A DNA stretch of 64,000 bases, from positions 186,001 to 250,000 of the forward strand of contig NZ_MAUJ01000004.1 of NCBI RefSeq assembly GCF_001696455.1, in the 5' to 3' direction. A model generated the notes under the pieces. It made no database searches, was not told the origin of the DNA, and saw only the letters and a list, made by a program, of their open reading frames with translations. Below are positions 17,606 to 26,189 of the stretch, piece after piece. A program made the position numbers and the translations under genes. Position 1 is the first letter of the stretch. Each line of letters opens with the position of its first letter. The DNA comes from Pseudoalteromonas luteoviolacea (GTDB taxonomy: Bacteria > Pseudomonadota > Gammaproteobacteria > Enterobacterales > Alteromonadaceae).

Positions 17606-18400
17606 TTAGGCCACAGCAACCTGTGGCCTTCCTTCACTGCTAAGTGTTCGTCTAATCACTAAATATAAGCAAAGTGTCGTCGCAATACTCATCATCACAA
17701 AAATAGCAATCATGATCATCAATTGATATTTAATGGCAACCATAGGGGAGGCTCCCCCTAATATCTGGCCTGTCATCATACCGGGAATTGTGACCAAGCC
17801 AGTGGTCGCCATAGTTGCTAACATGGGCGCTAAAGCATGCTGTAGCGCGTTTTGAACGAAAGGGCGCGTTGCTTCTATGGGTGAGGCCCCTAAAGATAGG
17901 GCGGCTTGATATTCTGGCCAACGTTCCTTAAGGGAAGAAAAAAAGCTCTGTAGACAGACAATGTTACTCGTGAGACTGTTACCAAGCAGCATACCTGCTA
18001 GCGGGATAGCGTACTGCGCATGGTAATATGGGTCTGGCTTAATGACTGCCGTCGCGAGTATCGCCAACAGTGGAAATAGCCCAGCGGCAAGGCTCATTGC
18101 AACTGGCGTAAAAAGTGTTTTAAGGGGAAGGTTGGTTTTACTAACAATCGCGGAAGTGCCCACCGCTACCATGATGACCAGCCAGCTTAGATTGACCCAG
18201 AGGTTGTTTAATTGGAATAAAAACTCTAAATACAACCCTATCATGATTAACTGTAAAGTCATTCGCCCTAAACCCACCAAAGCATCTTTGGCAAAGCCTA
18301 ATTGATAATGAAAGTTAATATAAAAAGGAATGAGCAGTGTGAGGCTAAAAACCGCCAATTGCCACCATTGAATATCTATGACGCTTTGCATAATCGACAC
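17606..18400 (-). CDS. fetB: FetB-like ABC permease (UPF0014), without a FetA partner
   Basis: 264 residues with about seven membrane helices. The family signature is clear: IPLAGMLLGNSLTSNIV, ALSLGASPIEATRPFVQNAL, and TTGLVTIPGMMTGQILGGASP. FetB pairs with the ATPase FetA in E. coli for iron export. No ATPase gene is next to it here, and the neighbour on either side is unrelated, so the partner must be elsewhere or absent. Start is GTG 18400 or ATG 18391. A hairpin AGGCCACAG / CTGTGGCCT spans the stop codon at 17608-17629. Confidence 0.85.
   Translation of the reverse strand: MSIMQSVIDIQWWQLAVFSLTLLIPFYINFHYQLGFAKDALVGLGRMTLQLIMIGLYLEFLFQLNNLWVNLSWLVIMVAVGTSAIVSKTNLPLKTLFTPVAMSLAAGLFPLLAILATAVIKPDPYYHAQYAIPLAGMLLGNSLTSNIVCLQSFFSSLKERWPEYQAALSLGASPIEATRPFVQNALQHALAPMLATMATTGLVTIPGMMTGQILGGASPMVAIKYQLMIMIAIFVMMSIATTLCLYLVIRRTLSSEGRPQVAVA
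17608..17629. terminator. hairpin at the end of the FetB-like gene
   Basis: A 9-bp GC-rich stem AGGCCACAG / CTGTGGCCT with a CAAC loop overlaps the last codons of the minus-strand gene and lies 43 bases past the S9 peptidase stop. It may serve both convergent genes, but no long T-run follows. Confidence 0.45.
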
Positions 18401-18554
18401 TATATTAATCTGTCCAACACGGGTTAGTTATTTATGATTCAAGCTGTGATTAAGCTAGCACTGCAGCATGACACTTTTATTGACAAAACCAGTATGAAAG
18501 AAGGTCAAAGGTGAGAAATGGGGCAAGTGTTGATAAAATTGCCCCGCGCTATTT

Positions 18555-19244
18555 TTATAATTGTTTAGCCCCCAAAAACTGATAATCAGAAAAAACCGTC
18601 TTTGAGGTTTCTTCAATATCAATAAAAAAAGAGAAAGTCCCACTCATTTCCATGTAGCTGCTTTTAGGCAAAACGCTGTCGTTAATTGTCTGAAATTGCA
18701 TGTTTAATTTAAAATGACTAATGTCCGCTAGGGCTACGGGACTAAACTCGTCCGTGTTAATGATATTGACTTCTTCAATACTGGCAGAAGATTTATTGAT
18801 TTTGACCGTTCCCATTAATTTTCCGATCGCATCTTTGCCCAGATCCGCAAGCTGGACAGGGTAAGAGAATGTGATGGTTTGGGCTGTTTCTTTTTCTATA
18901 GAGAGTGACTGTGGGTTGATAAGCTCCGTAAGTTTGATACTGTAGCCTTCATTTTCGCGCTTGGAGGCAAAGTCTTTCACTTGTTTTTGGGTCGGGCTCG
19001 CCCCATTGAGTTTAAGCAACTGCCATCGCTCTCCACGTGGGTTTTGTGGAAAATACTGCGCATAAATATCGGTTTTTTCTCCTTCCTCTATTTCATTATG
19101 ATGATAAGTGAAAGCCCACTTGCCGCGTTCAGAGGCCTGAAATTTAACAATTGCTTTTTCCACAAATTGTTGATGTGTATTGGCAAAAGCCCATGTTGAG
19201 AAAGTGACAAGTAGGCAGGTAAATAAAGCGTGTTTTATAGTCAT
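18555..19244 (-). CDS. unknown secreted protein
   Basis: About 229 residues. AAAGGAG fits ATG 19244 or GTG 19247. A clear signal peptide ends at TWAFA-NTHQQ. The mature part alternates strands and turns and has no Cys, a composition that would fit a periplasmic beta-rich fold such as the LolA/LppX type, but I cannot assign a family. It is the gene directly downstream of leader peptide 2 on the same strand, separated by a terminator. Confidence 0.6.
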   Translation of the reverse strand: MTIKHALFTCLLVTFSTWAFANTHQQFVEKAIVKFQASERGKWAFTYHHNEIEEGEKTDIYAQYFPQNPRGERWQLLKLNGASPTQKQVKDFASKRENEGYSIKLTELINPQSLSIEKETAQTITFSYPVQLADLGKDAIGKLMGTVKINKSSASIEEVNIINTDEFSPVALADISHFKLNMQFQTINDSVLPKSSYMEMSGTFSFFIDIEETSKTVFSDYQFLGAKQL

Positions 19245-19312
19245 CACAAGTGCTCCTTTTTATTTAAGTATTGGAGCTAGGGTGTGAAATAGACGTGAAA
19301 TGCGGTGTGGAT

Positions 19313-19345
19313 AAAAGCCTATTTATAATCACAAAACAGGCTTTT
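19313..19345 (-). terminator. terminator of leader-peptide gene 2
   Basis: An 8-bp stem AAAAGCCT / AGGCTTTT with a 17-base loop ends in TTTT on the minus strand, 21 bases after the peptide's stop codon. Confidence 0.65.
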
Positions 19346-19366
19346 GATATTTGCTTTGGTCCGAGA

Positions 19367-19519
19367 CTAGCAGGTTAACCATTTGCACGCATCCGTGCCA
19401 CAGGTTGAGATAGTGACAGGGTATTTACCTGCTGCAATGTGTTTCGTTAACTGGCTAGGGAGGCGTTTTTGATCCGCGCTGAGTGTTTTTAGTGCTTTCG
19501 CTTTTAATTTCAACTTCAT
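19367..19519 (-). CDS. Gly-Gly leader peptide 2 (RiPP-like precursor)
   Basis: A 50-residue peptide read by hand. It opens with ATG at 19519, AAGGA stands 7 bases before it, and it ends with TAG at 19367. The N-terminus MKLKLKAKALKTLSADQ shares the leader pattern of peptides 1 and 3. The leader end is IAAGK (28-32), a weaker double-small-residue motif. The short core ends STCGTDACKWLTC with Cys at 40, 45 and 50, evenly five residues apart, and Thr or Ser beside them, a layout suitable for cross-linking. It has its own terminator, so it is monocistronic. No peptidase adjoins it, but the S9 enzyme A lies about 1.8 kb away. Confidence 0.65.
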   Translation of the reverse strand: MKLKLKAKALKTLSADQKRLPSQLTKHIAAGKYPVTISTCGTDACKWLTC

Positions 19520-19556
19520 GATATTTTCCTTGTTTTATCAAAAATGAGTTATTCAC

Positions 19557-19580
19557 ATTGATATCCGTACAACTATCAAT
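19557..19580. promoter_or_regulatory. inverted repeat upstream of leader peptide 2
   Basis: ATTGATA and TATCAAT form a 7-bp inverted repeat with a 10-base spacer, 38-61 bases before the peptide start. Position suits an operator overlapping the promoter. The protein that would bind it is unknown. Confidence 0.35.
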
Positions 19581-19677
19581 CAGACATCAGCATTGTTGCT
19601 GTGAAGTTAAAAATTAACATGTTTGTTCGTGGTTTCTCAATGCCTTTTTGTACAGCGCTCTCTGACTATGTATTGAA

Positions 19678-20445
19678 CTAAGCCTTTTTGAAGTCTTCAA
19701 TACTGAGTAATAGCTCTCGCCGTAAAACTTCGGTTAATCTTCCTGCTGTGTAAGAACCAGATAGGTGTCTATCGACGCTCGTTGACGCGGCGGGATCATA
19801 GAGATTATCAGCGCCTGAGAGCTTATAAAACTGATTAACAATGGCGGTTGTGTGCTGTGGATCGGCTTCCACCATAATCATAGCTTGTGCGAGAACGCCT
19901 CTGTGCAACCCATGGCTATTTGAAGGCGACAGCGTAATGCGTTGAGCAGTCCCTGTGACCTTGAGTGATTCAATATTTAAATTGAAACGTCCATCACAAT
20001 AAGCTCCGGGAGTTTCACCATATTCACTCTGGATACCTAAGCTATTTAGTGCGCTGCGAATAGGTTCACATAATGCGATGTAAATTTCATCCACATCGAG
20101 TGTGTGAGCTTTGGTTTGTGCAAATATCAAAGAGAAGTTTAAAATCCCCGGGCCGTGGGGGACAGCAGTGCCACCGCTATCTCTCACTGCAACAGGCCAA
20201 TCAAGCTGAGACAATGTTTGGCATGCTTGTTCAAAATGAGGAAGCTTCGCTTCTTTGCGGCTTACAATGAGTGATTGCGGGCATTCCCACAAGCGAATTG
20301 TTGCAGGTAATGCGCCTTTGGCGATTTGTTTTAATAAATCAGCATCCAGTGCAAGTGCTTTGCCTGTATTTTGTGCAATAGGCTCGTTGAGGATACGCCA
20401 TTGGTGAGATTGATATAATCGTTTTGCGAGTGCTTTCTCTGTCAT
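19678..20445 (-). CDS. lipoate-protein ligase A-like / octanoyltransferase family enzyme
   Basis: 255 residues. The biotin/lipoate ligase fold is recognisable from RLWECPQSLIVSRKE, VRDSGGTAVPHGPGILNFSLI (the RRxSGGGAVxHxxGNLNxS motif of the family, with one Gly less conserved) and a later DGRFNL-TGTAQRI block, which corresponds to the family's DLxxxGKKIxG motif. Members attach lipoate or octanoate to lipoyl domains. Which activity applies cannot be decided. It lies 71 bases downstream of the LysR regulator on the same strand. Confidence 0.8.
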   Translation of the reverse strand: MTEKALAKRLYQSHQWRILNEPIAQNTGKALALDADLLKQIAKGALPATIRLWECPQSLIVSRKEAKLPHFEQACQTLSQLDWPVAVRDSGGTAVPHGPGILNFSLIFAQTKAHTLDVDEIYIALCEPIRSALNSLGIQSEYGETPGAYCDGRFNLNIESLKVTGTAQRITLSPSNSHGLHRGVLAQAMIMVEADPQHTTAIVNQFYKLSGADNLYDPAASTSVDRHLSGSYTAGRLTEVLRRELLLSIEDFKKA

Positions 20446-20516
20446 GAGCCATTACTTCCTTTGATTAACGTGTTACGCACCGTGGTTTAGTGTAGACGTA
20501 AAAGCCTTATGTGTAT

Positions 20517-21434
20517 TTAACCTTTATCTGGCAATGCTAAGTTTGATGTCGGCATCTTCATACTCTGGTACCTGAGCTCACCTAGAAATGCCCGCGCCGC
20601 AGGGCCTAAGCTGTCACCATCAACAAAGGTAAGATGCAATTGAGCTTTACGGGTGCGTCCAGATTGCAAATCTAACGGAATAAGTTCACCTTTTTTTAGC
20701 GCTTGCTCTATCAGTGGGACAGGTAGCCAAGCAAAGCCGAAACCCTCTTTTATCATGTCTATAGATGTACGCATATGGCTAACTGTCCAGCGTTGGGATG
20801 CTTGCAACCACCCTGAATCATGGCTTTTGGCAACGGCGGAGTCTCGTACAACAATTTGTCGGTGCGACTTGAGATCTTCTAGGGTAAGTTGTCGCTTGGC
20901 TTGATGCAGTGGATGCTCAGGACTGGCGACGGCAACAAAATCGATCTGGCATAACTCTTCGCTGAATAGGCCTTCTAATGTAAAAGCGGAAACTGCGATG
21001 TCTACGAGCGCATTTTCAAGTTGCTCATTTGCACCGTTTAGCACGGATTCAACTAATTCAATACGTAAAAAAGGAAACTCACTGGACACCTTATCAAGTA
21101 CTTGATACAGCATGTGTGAGGGAAATATCTCGTCAATGGCAATGCGCAGCTTTGTTTCTACCCCTTCAGCCAGATTGGTGCCAATGGTTTCTACTTTGGA
21201 CGCTTCGTCCAGCAGGTACTCCACTCTACGCAGCATCATCTCACCCGCTTCCGTCAATACTGTTTTTCGCCCTTCGATGCGAAACAGTTTCACGCCCAAT
21301 GCGGTTTCAATTTTATTAACCGAATTATGAATACTGGACTGGCTTTTATGGATTTGCTGAGAAGCTTGATTGAACCCCCCAAAGTCAACAACCGCTTTAA
21401 ACATCCTCCATTGCTCTAAGGTGACTCTGAGCAT
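20517..21434 (-). CDS. LysR-family regulator
   Basis: 305 residues: an N-terminal winged helix-turn-helix (FGGFNQASQQIHKSQSSIHNSVNKIETALGVKLF) and a substrate-binding co-inducer domain. Target unknown. Probably cotranscribed with or regulating the lipoate-ligase-like gene downstream. Confidence 0.85.
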   Translation of the reverse strand: MLRVTLEQWRMFKAVVDFGGFNQASQQIHKSQSSIHNSVNKIETALGVKLFRIEGRKTVLTEAGEMMLRRVEYLLDEASKVETIGTNLAEGVETKLRIAIDEIFPSHMLYQVLDKVSSEFPFLRIELVESVLNGANEQLENALVDIAVSAFTLEGLFSEELCQIDFVAVASPEHPLHQAKRQLTLEDLKSHRQIVVRDSAVAKSHDSGWLQASQRWTVSHMRTSIDMIKEGFGFAWLPVPLIEQALKKGELIPLDLQSGRTRKAQLHLTFVDGDSLGPAARAFLGELRYQSMKMPTSNLALPDKG

Positions 21435-21734
21435 GATAATTCCTACCTTTTAATATCTGGTGAGTACGATAAAAATAAACCAACTCGAATGATACACTAT
21501 CATAAGTATAATATTCATTCTCTATTTGAGAATAGTGCGGGATGCAATATGGTGGTTAATTGAACAGTCTATTTTAGGGCTTACTTTTCAATTTAATTTA
21601 TTCTATTCAGTTACAGTACAGTCGGTTACGTTAAAGTCTAAGCTCCCAAGCACTGGAGCTCATCGGTTGATAGGTGGGCTTTTTTCTCTCGCTTTGACGT
21701 GGTCATTGGTGCCTATCAATAGTCACTGCACATA
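21435..21734. other. 300-base intergenic region between hydrolase and LysR genes
   Basis: No convincing gene. It contains a 6-bp dyad ATTCTC-tattt-GAGAAT at 21517-21533, where the LysR promoter would lie. It also contains two hairpins downstream of the hydrolase: AGCTCC/GGAGCT near 21645-21664, and TTGATAGG with CCTATCAA near 21665-21720. These may end the hydrolase transcript. All are weak. Confidence 0.3.
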
Positions 21735-22694
21735 TTATTGCAATGGTTCTTTCCCCCAATCTGGCTTTTGTGCTTTTTGCGCTAATTTTTTGGCACGTTT
21801 TGCTTCACTTTTTCGTACATGTTTAGAGATCCATTTGATCAGTTTAGGCGTGAGTTCGGGTGGAAAGTTATGGCCCATTCCCGGTACGATTTTGAGTTTG
21901 GACTTGCGGATCTGCTGAGCTGTTTTTTCACCTTCTTGACTGGGAATGATGGGATCTGCCGCACCGTGGATCACCAACGTTGGTGCCTTAACTTTTGCCA
22001 TCAGATTTTGCCGACTGCCACTTGCAGCCATGGCGGCAAGCTGTCTTTGAAAACCGTGCGGGTTGTATGCCCTATCAACTGTCTCTATTGCTTGTCGTTT
22101 AAGTGTGCGTTCGTCTTGTGGGTATCCGGGGCTGCCAATTAATTGATTAAGACGAATATTGTAGTTGATGGCAGCGTCGCGATTGGTTTTGCTGGGCCTC
22201 ATGCCTGCCAACTGAACAAATACTTTTAAGTTTGAGTGAGTGAGCTTTAATGCAGAAGAGGTGGACATAATAGAAGTTAAACTGAGCACCTTTTTTTTCT
22301 GCTTAGCTGCAATAAGTTGCGCAATCATGCCGCCCATTGATGCGCCAACCAAATGCGCGCGCTTAACTTTAAGTGCTTTCATGAGTGCGAGCGTATCTTC
22401 TGCCATTTCCTCCAATGTATAAGGTGCTTTGGCACGCAAAGGTAAACGTGTACTGAGCCATGATTTTATCAAGCTGGGTTTGCCATAGTGCTCTAATTGC
22501 GTGGAGAGTCCGGCATCTCGATTGTCGAAACGTATTACTCTATACCCAGCATCTGCTAAGCCGTAAAACAGTTCGTCGGGCCATAGGGTCATTTGGGCAC
22601 CAAGTCCCATAATCAAGATAATTGCAGGGGCCTTTTTGTCACCTTCATCTTGATAGTTTATTGAAATACCGTTGTGAATTGAGACTGATGACAT
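21735..22694 (-). CDS. alpha/beta-hydrolase
   Basis: 319 residues. The fold is clear: an oxyanion segment IMGLGAQMTLWP, the nucleophile elbow GASMGG (Ser119), the acid in HGAADPIIP and the catalytic His in GMGHNFP. The last about 25 residues are Lys/Ala-rich. The fold and sequence resemble the 3-oxoadipate enol-lactonase/TAP-like hydrolase group, but the substrate cannot be read from the sequence. Confidence 0.85.
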   Translation of the reverse strand: MSSVSIHNGISINYQDEGDKKAPAIILIMGLGAQMTLWPDELFYGLADAGYRVIRFDNRDAGLSTQLEHYGKPSLIKSWLSTRLPLRAKAPYTLEEMAEDTLALMKALKVKRAHLVGASMGGMIAQLIAAKQKKKVLSLTSIMSTSSALKLTHSNLKVFVQLAGMRPSKTNRDAAINYNIRLNQLIGSPGYPQDERTLKRQAIETVDRAYNPHGFQRQLAAMAASGSRQNLMAKVKAPTLVIHGAADPIIPSQEGEKTAQQIRKSKLKIVPGMGHNFPPELTPKLIKWISKHVRKSEAKRAKKLAQKAQKPDWGKEPLQ

Positions 22695-22915
22695 AGTTAC
22701 GCTTAAAGTCAGTCAACTTACTTAAAGCATTTTAGGCATAAAAGTTACAAAATGCCTGCACCTTCGAAAAAATGACGCCTATATACATAATTTCTTTCAT
22801 AAATTGGGGTTCCTCTATCTTGGTATATGGGTTTCGACATGATAGTGCTTGCGCAGTGAGTAGTGAGCATGAATAATAATGCTGCACATAAAAATCAATT
22901 TAATATGGAAACATG

Positions 22916-23092
22916 ATGAGTAAAAAAACACCCCATGCGCATCAGCGCGGTGAGATAAACGACAATGCGCTTAAGGCATTGGTGACCAGCCCGTTGTTCA
23001 AGAGCAAGGTAGAAAAAGCGAAAAAAGGCAAAGGCAGCTTTCGCAGAAAGGCGAAACATCAAGGCCAAGAGCCTTATTTTATGGCAGCGTAA
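22916..23092 (+). CDS. arfA: alternative ribosome-rescue factor ArfA
   Basis: A 58-residue protein (ATG 22916, an ATG at 22913 is also in frame, TAA at 23090-23092). It matches ArfA in GEINDNALKALVTSPLF and KVEKAKKGKGSFRRKAKH, the segment that recruits RF2 and occupies the empty mRNA channel. ArfA releases stalled ribosomes when trans-translation fails. It is shorter than the E. coli protein and ends soon after the Lys-rich part. A 10-bp inverted repeat encloses the stop codon (see the repeat at 23073-23120). Confidence 0.9.
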   Translation: MSKKTPHAHQRGEINDNALKALVTSPLFKSKVEKAKKGKGSFRRKAKHQGQEPYFMAA

Positions 23093-23120
23093 GATAAGCT
23101 ACGGCGAGCTATAAAATAAG
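23073..23120 (+). promoter_or_regulatory. inverted repeat enclosing the arfA stop codon
   Basis: CTTATTTTAT (23073-23082, inside arfA) is repeated inverted as ATAAAATAAG (23111-23120), with a 28-base loop containing AGCT / AGCT. In E. coli a stem-loop near the arfA 3' end makes the message a non-stop RNA. This A+T-rich stem could do the same or merely be a terminator. Folding was not computed. Confidence 0.4.
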
Positions 23121-23177
23121 ACTTTTGAACTTTCATGCCCACTTTTAAAGCGACTGACTAACTAGAAGGGATTTATC

Positions 23178-23612
23178 ATGTATCGTAAGTATGTGCTTAC
23201 TGTTATTTTGACGCTATTCTTCCTGAGTGGATGTCAGTCAACTACATTCACGTATAACCCTGAAAACCATGCCCAGAGCAGTTTAGCTGAAGTGCTTTTA
23301 GAGCAGGGACCTCGTCGCTATGCGAATGATTATCTAGCCGAAATAGAGTACATCTGGAATGAGCAGGGGGAAGAGTTAAGTGGGCGGTTACCCTATGTCA
23401 GTGCAACATTTTCGACCATGAAAATGCAGCCCGGTGTATACCGAATTCAAGCTAAGTGCGCCAATGCGAAATTTGCAGGCAGTGTAGAAGGGATTTTCAA
23501 TTTTCAAGCAAATGGCCAATATCGTATTTACTGCGAACAAAAAAAAGACCGCAACACACTGGGGTTTGCAGTCTCTACTCATGTGTCCTTAAAACTTGAA
23601 ACACGCAAGTGA
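23178..23612 (+). CDS. unknown lipoprotein
   Basis: 144 residues with a lipobox LSGC and a strong ribosome binding site (GAAGGG). The mature part has FSTMKMQPGVYRIQAKC and GIFNFQANGQYRIYCE, an all-beta pattern with paired Cys residues. I do not recognise the family. Single gene between arfA and a convergent transporter. Confidence 0.65.
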   Translation: MYRKYVLTVILTLFFLSGCQSTTFTYNPENHAQSSLAEVLLEQGPRRYANDYLAEIEYIWNEQGEELSGRLPYVSATFSTMKMQPGVYRIQAKCANAKFAGSVEGIFNFQANGQYRIYCEQKKDRNTLGFAVSTHVSLKLETRK

Positions 23613-23621
23613 CAACTTTGG

Positions 23622-24578
23622 TTAATTTGATAACTGTTTGTTTTGCACCTGCGTTTGTGGCGGTTCATCAAGTGTTGGGCGTCTGCACCAAAAACTTGCC
23701 AAAATAGAACCACTGATATTGTGCCAAATTGAAAATAAAGTGCCTGCTAACGCTGCGCCTGGGGCAAAAAACTTCATGGCAAGGGCGACCGCGAGGCCTG
23801 AGTTTTGCAGTCCGACTTCAAAAGCTATCGTGCGACAAATACGCTCTGGGCAGCCACACCAACGCGCGACCCAATAACCAGATAGGAGGCCAATACTATT
23901 GTGTAGGATAACTGCAATTAGAATAACTGGGCCAAGTGAACTGATCTGGGCTTTATTTAATGCAACAATGACTGCAATGATAAAAATGATGGCAAGCATT
24001 GATATAAGCGGTAATACGGATTGAATCGTTTTTACTGCCTTTCCAAAAAGCATATTTATTGCGAGCCCTAGCATGACTGGTGCGAGTACAATTTTTACCA
24101 GATTGAGCATCATCGCCATGACAGGAATATCCACGAGTTGCCCGGCATAGAGTGAAATTAAATAAGGAGTTAAGACCACGCCTAATAAGGTGCTGACAGC
24201 GGTCATAGAAATTGAGAGCGCGACATCCCCTTTAGCTAAAAAGCACATCACGTTGCTGGCTGTGCCGCCTGCAACACAGCCCACTAAGATCATGCCAATA
24301 CTGAGGGTCGTATCGAGTTGTAAAGCATAAACAATCCCTATCGCAACGAGCGGCATAATCAAATATTGCAGCGACACACCAAGCGCGACGGCTTTCAGTG
24401 ATTTGGCAACACGGCTGAAATCACGCAGCGTTAGTGTTAGGCCCATACTTAACATTATCAGGCTGAGCAACGGAATAATTGCGGATTTAAACTGTGAGAA
24501 ACTCTCTGGCGCTGTATATGCAATCGCGCTTAATAGTAAAGCCCATAGCGGAAAGAGCTGAATAATACGATTTAACAT
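23622..24578 (-). CDS. bile acid:sodium symporter (BASS) family transporter
   Basis: 318 residues from ATG 24578. A TTG further upstream (24623) is less likely. About ten membrane helices are visible, with LVGCVAGGTASNVMCFLAKGDVALSI and FEVGLQNSGLAVALAM, the two sodium-binding crossover motifs of the family. Substrate unknown, typically organic acids or sterols in bacteria. Confidence 0.85.
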   Translation of the reverse strand: MLNRIIQLFPLWALLLSAIAYTAPESFSQFKSAIIPLLSLIMLSMGLTLTLRDFSRVAKSLKAVALGVSLQYLIMPLVAIGIVYALQLDTTLSIGMILVGCVAGGTASNVMCFLAKGDVALSISMTAVSTLLGVVLTPYLISLYAGQLVDIPVMAMMLNLVKIVLAPVMLGLAINMLFGKAVKTIQSVLPLISMLAIIFIIAVIVALNKAQISSLGPVILIAVILHNSIGLLSGYWVARWCGCPERICRTIAFEVGLQNSGLAVALAMKFFAPGAALAGTLFSIWHNISGSILASFWCRRPTLDEPPQTQVQNKQLSN

Positions 24579-24779
24579 GGAATATCGACTCGGTTGATTA
24601 GATGTGCCATTAAACCTCAACAATGTGTAGTGAGTGTGGTTGTATTGATTAAATGGTTAATTTGTACAATGTTTACACTGTTTGGTATGTTAACAATCAG
24701 TTACTTCAAGTCAAGCATGCAAAGTGCTTGTGGTAAGCATTAAATCTAAGCAACCAATGCGCTGATCAAGGTAGGTATT

Positions 24780-26189
24780 ATGAGTGAGTATATTGTCGGG
24801 CCTATGAACAATCTTTTGTGGGGAAATGGTCAGCTCCTTATTTACGTTTTATTGTTTGCTGGCGTTTGGTTTAGCGTGAAGTTGCGCTTCATCCAGTTGC
24901 GAGACTTTACGCACATGTTCAAATTACTAAAGCAAGATGGCCAGTCAGATCCTAAAGGGATTAGCTCGTTTCAAGCTTTGTGTACGGGGTTAAGTGCGCG
25001 TGTTGGTACCGGTAATTTGGCGGGCGTAGCGATGGCTATCTCGTTGGGTGGGAGCGGCGCGGTATTTTGGATGTGGGTTATCGCACTGCTTGGAATGGCA
25101 ACTGGATTTGCTGAGAGTGTCCTTGGCCAACTATATAAGGTGCGAGATAGTCATCAGGAATTTCGAGGAGGGCCTGCCTATTACATTCGTTCTGGACTCA
25201 ACAATAAATGGCTAGCTGTGTTGTTTTCACTTTGCTTATTTTTGGGTTATGGCGCTAGTTTTAGCGCGATGCAGGCAAACACTATTGCCGAAGCGTTGAA
25301 TAATACCTTTTCAATACCAACCCATATCAGCGGTCTGGTCATAGCAGCTGTTGCGGGTGTCATTGTGCTTGGCGGCTTTAAACGTATCGCGAGATTTGCA
25401 GAGTTGGTGGTCCCTTGGATGGGATTGGCATTTATTGCGACGGCGGTGATTATCGCTGCGATGCATATCACGGAAATTCCCGCACTGATTTTCGATATTG
25501 TCATGTCGGCTTTTGGCTTGACCGAAGCCTCTGCAGGCGCACTGGGCGCGGCGATAAAAAGTGGCATTCAGCGTGGCATGTACTCAAATGAGGCGGGAGC
25601 AGGGAGTGTGCCTCATGCCGCAGCTGGGGCTGCACCAAAGCCGAACCACCCTGTGGCACAAGGTTACATTCAAATGTTGGGTGTATTTTTAGATACCATT
25701 GTACTGTGCAGCTGCACCGCTTTGGTTGTGTTGCTTGCCGGAGTCGGTTCTACAGGCGAAATTGCAGGTATTGGCGTAACACAATATGCGATGTCTCAGC
25801 ATTTTGGCGAGTATGGTGATGACTTTATTGCAGCTGCTATTACGTTGTTTGCATTTACGTCTGTGGTTGCCAACTATGCTTATGCGGAGAGCAATTTGCA
25901 CTTTTTTCGTTTAGACAATAAATGGGGGAAGGGTGGATATACGCTGATATATTTATGCATGGTCGTTTGGGGAGCAAATGCCAGTTTGAAAGAAGCTTGG
26001 AATTTAGCCGATATGTCACTGGGGCTGATGACCTTAGTCAACATCTATGCCATTGTGCAGTTAACACCAACGATAGTGAATCTGCTGCGTGATTATACCG
26101 CGAAAAAGCGTGCGGGTGGAGCGATGGAATTCCGTTGCAATGAAGTCAAGATTCAAGGGCAGGTTGCTGACAATGTGTGGAAAAATTAA
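24780..26189 (+). CDS. alanine/glycine:cation symporter (AGCS)
   Basis: 469 residues with about ten or eleven helices. GTGNLAGVAMAISLGGSGAVFWMW and EAGAGSVPHAAAGA are signature motifs of sodium-coupled alanine/glycine transporters (AgcS, DagA). A ribosome binding site GGTAGG precedes the ATG. It is followed directly by a coupled unknown gene and lies opposite a cysteine-lyase gene, which fits small amino acid uptake and use. Confidence 0.9.
   Translation: MSEYIVGPMNNLLWGNGQLLIYVLLFAGVWFSVKLRFIQLRDFTHMFKLLKQDGQSDPKGISSFQALCTGLSARVGTGNLAGVAMAISLGGSGAVFWMWVIALLGMATGFAESVLGQLYKVRDSHQEFRGGPAYYIRSGLNNKWLAVLFSLCLFLGYGASFSAMQANTIAEALNNTFSIPTHISGLVIAAVAGVIVLGGFKRIARFAELVVPWMGLAFIATAVIIAAMHITEIPALIFDIVMSAFGLTEASAGALGAAIKSGIQRGMYSNEAGAGSVPHAAAGAAPKPNHPVAQGYIQMLGVFLDTIVLCSCTALVVLLAGVGSTGEIAGIGVTQYAMSQHFGEYGDDFIAAAITLFAFTSVVANYAYAESNLHFFRLDNKWGKGGYTLIYLCMVVWGANASLKEAWNLADMSLGLMTLVNIYAIVQLTPTIVNLLRDYTAKKRAGGAMEFRCNEVKIQGQVADNVWKN

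Noticed and set aside
21526..21918. 130-residue plus-strand ORF across the hydrolase 3' end
   Set aside because: It overlaps conserved codons of the hydrolase on the other strand, starts without a ribosome binding site and shows no recognisable domain.
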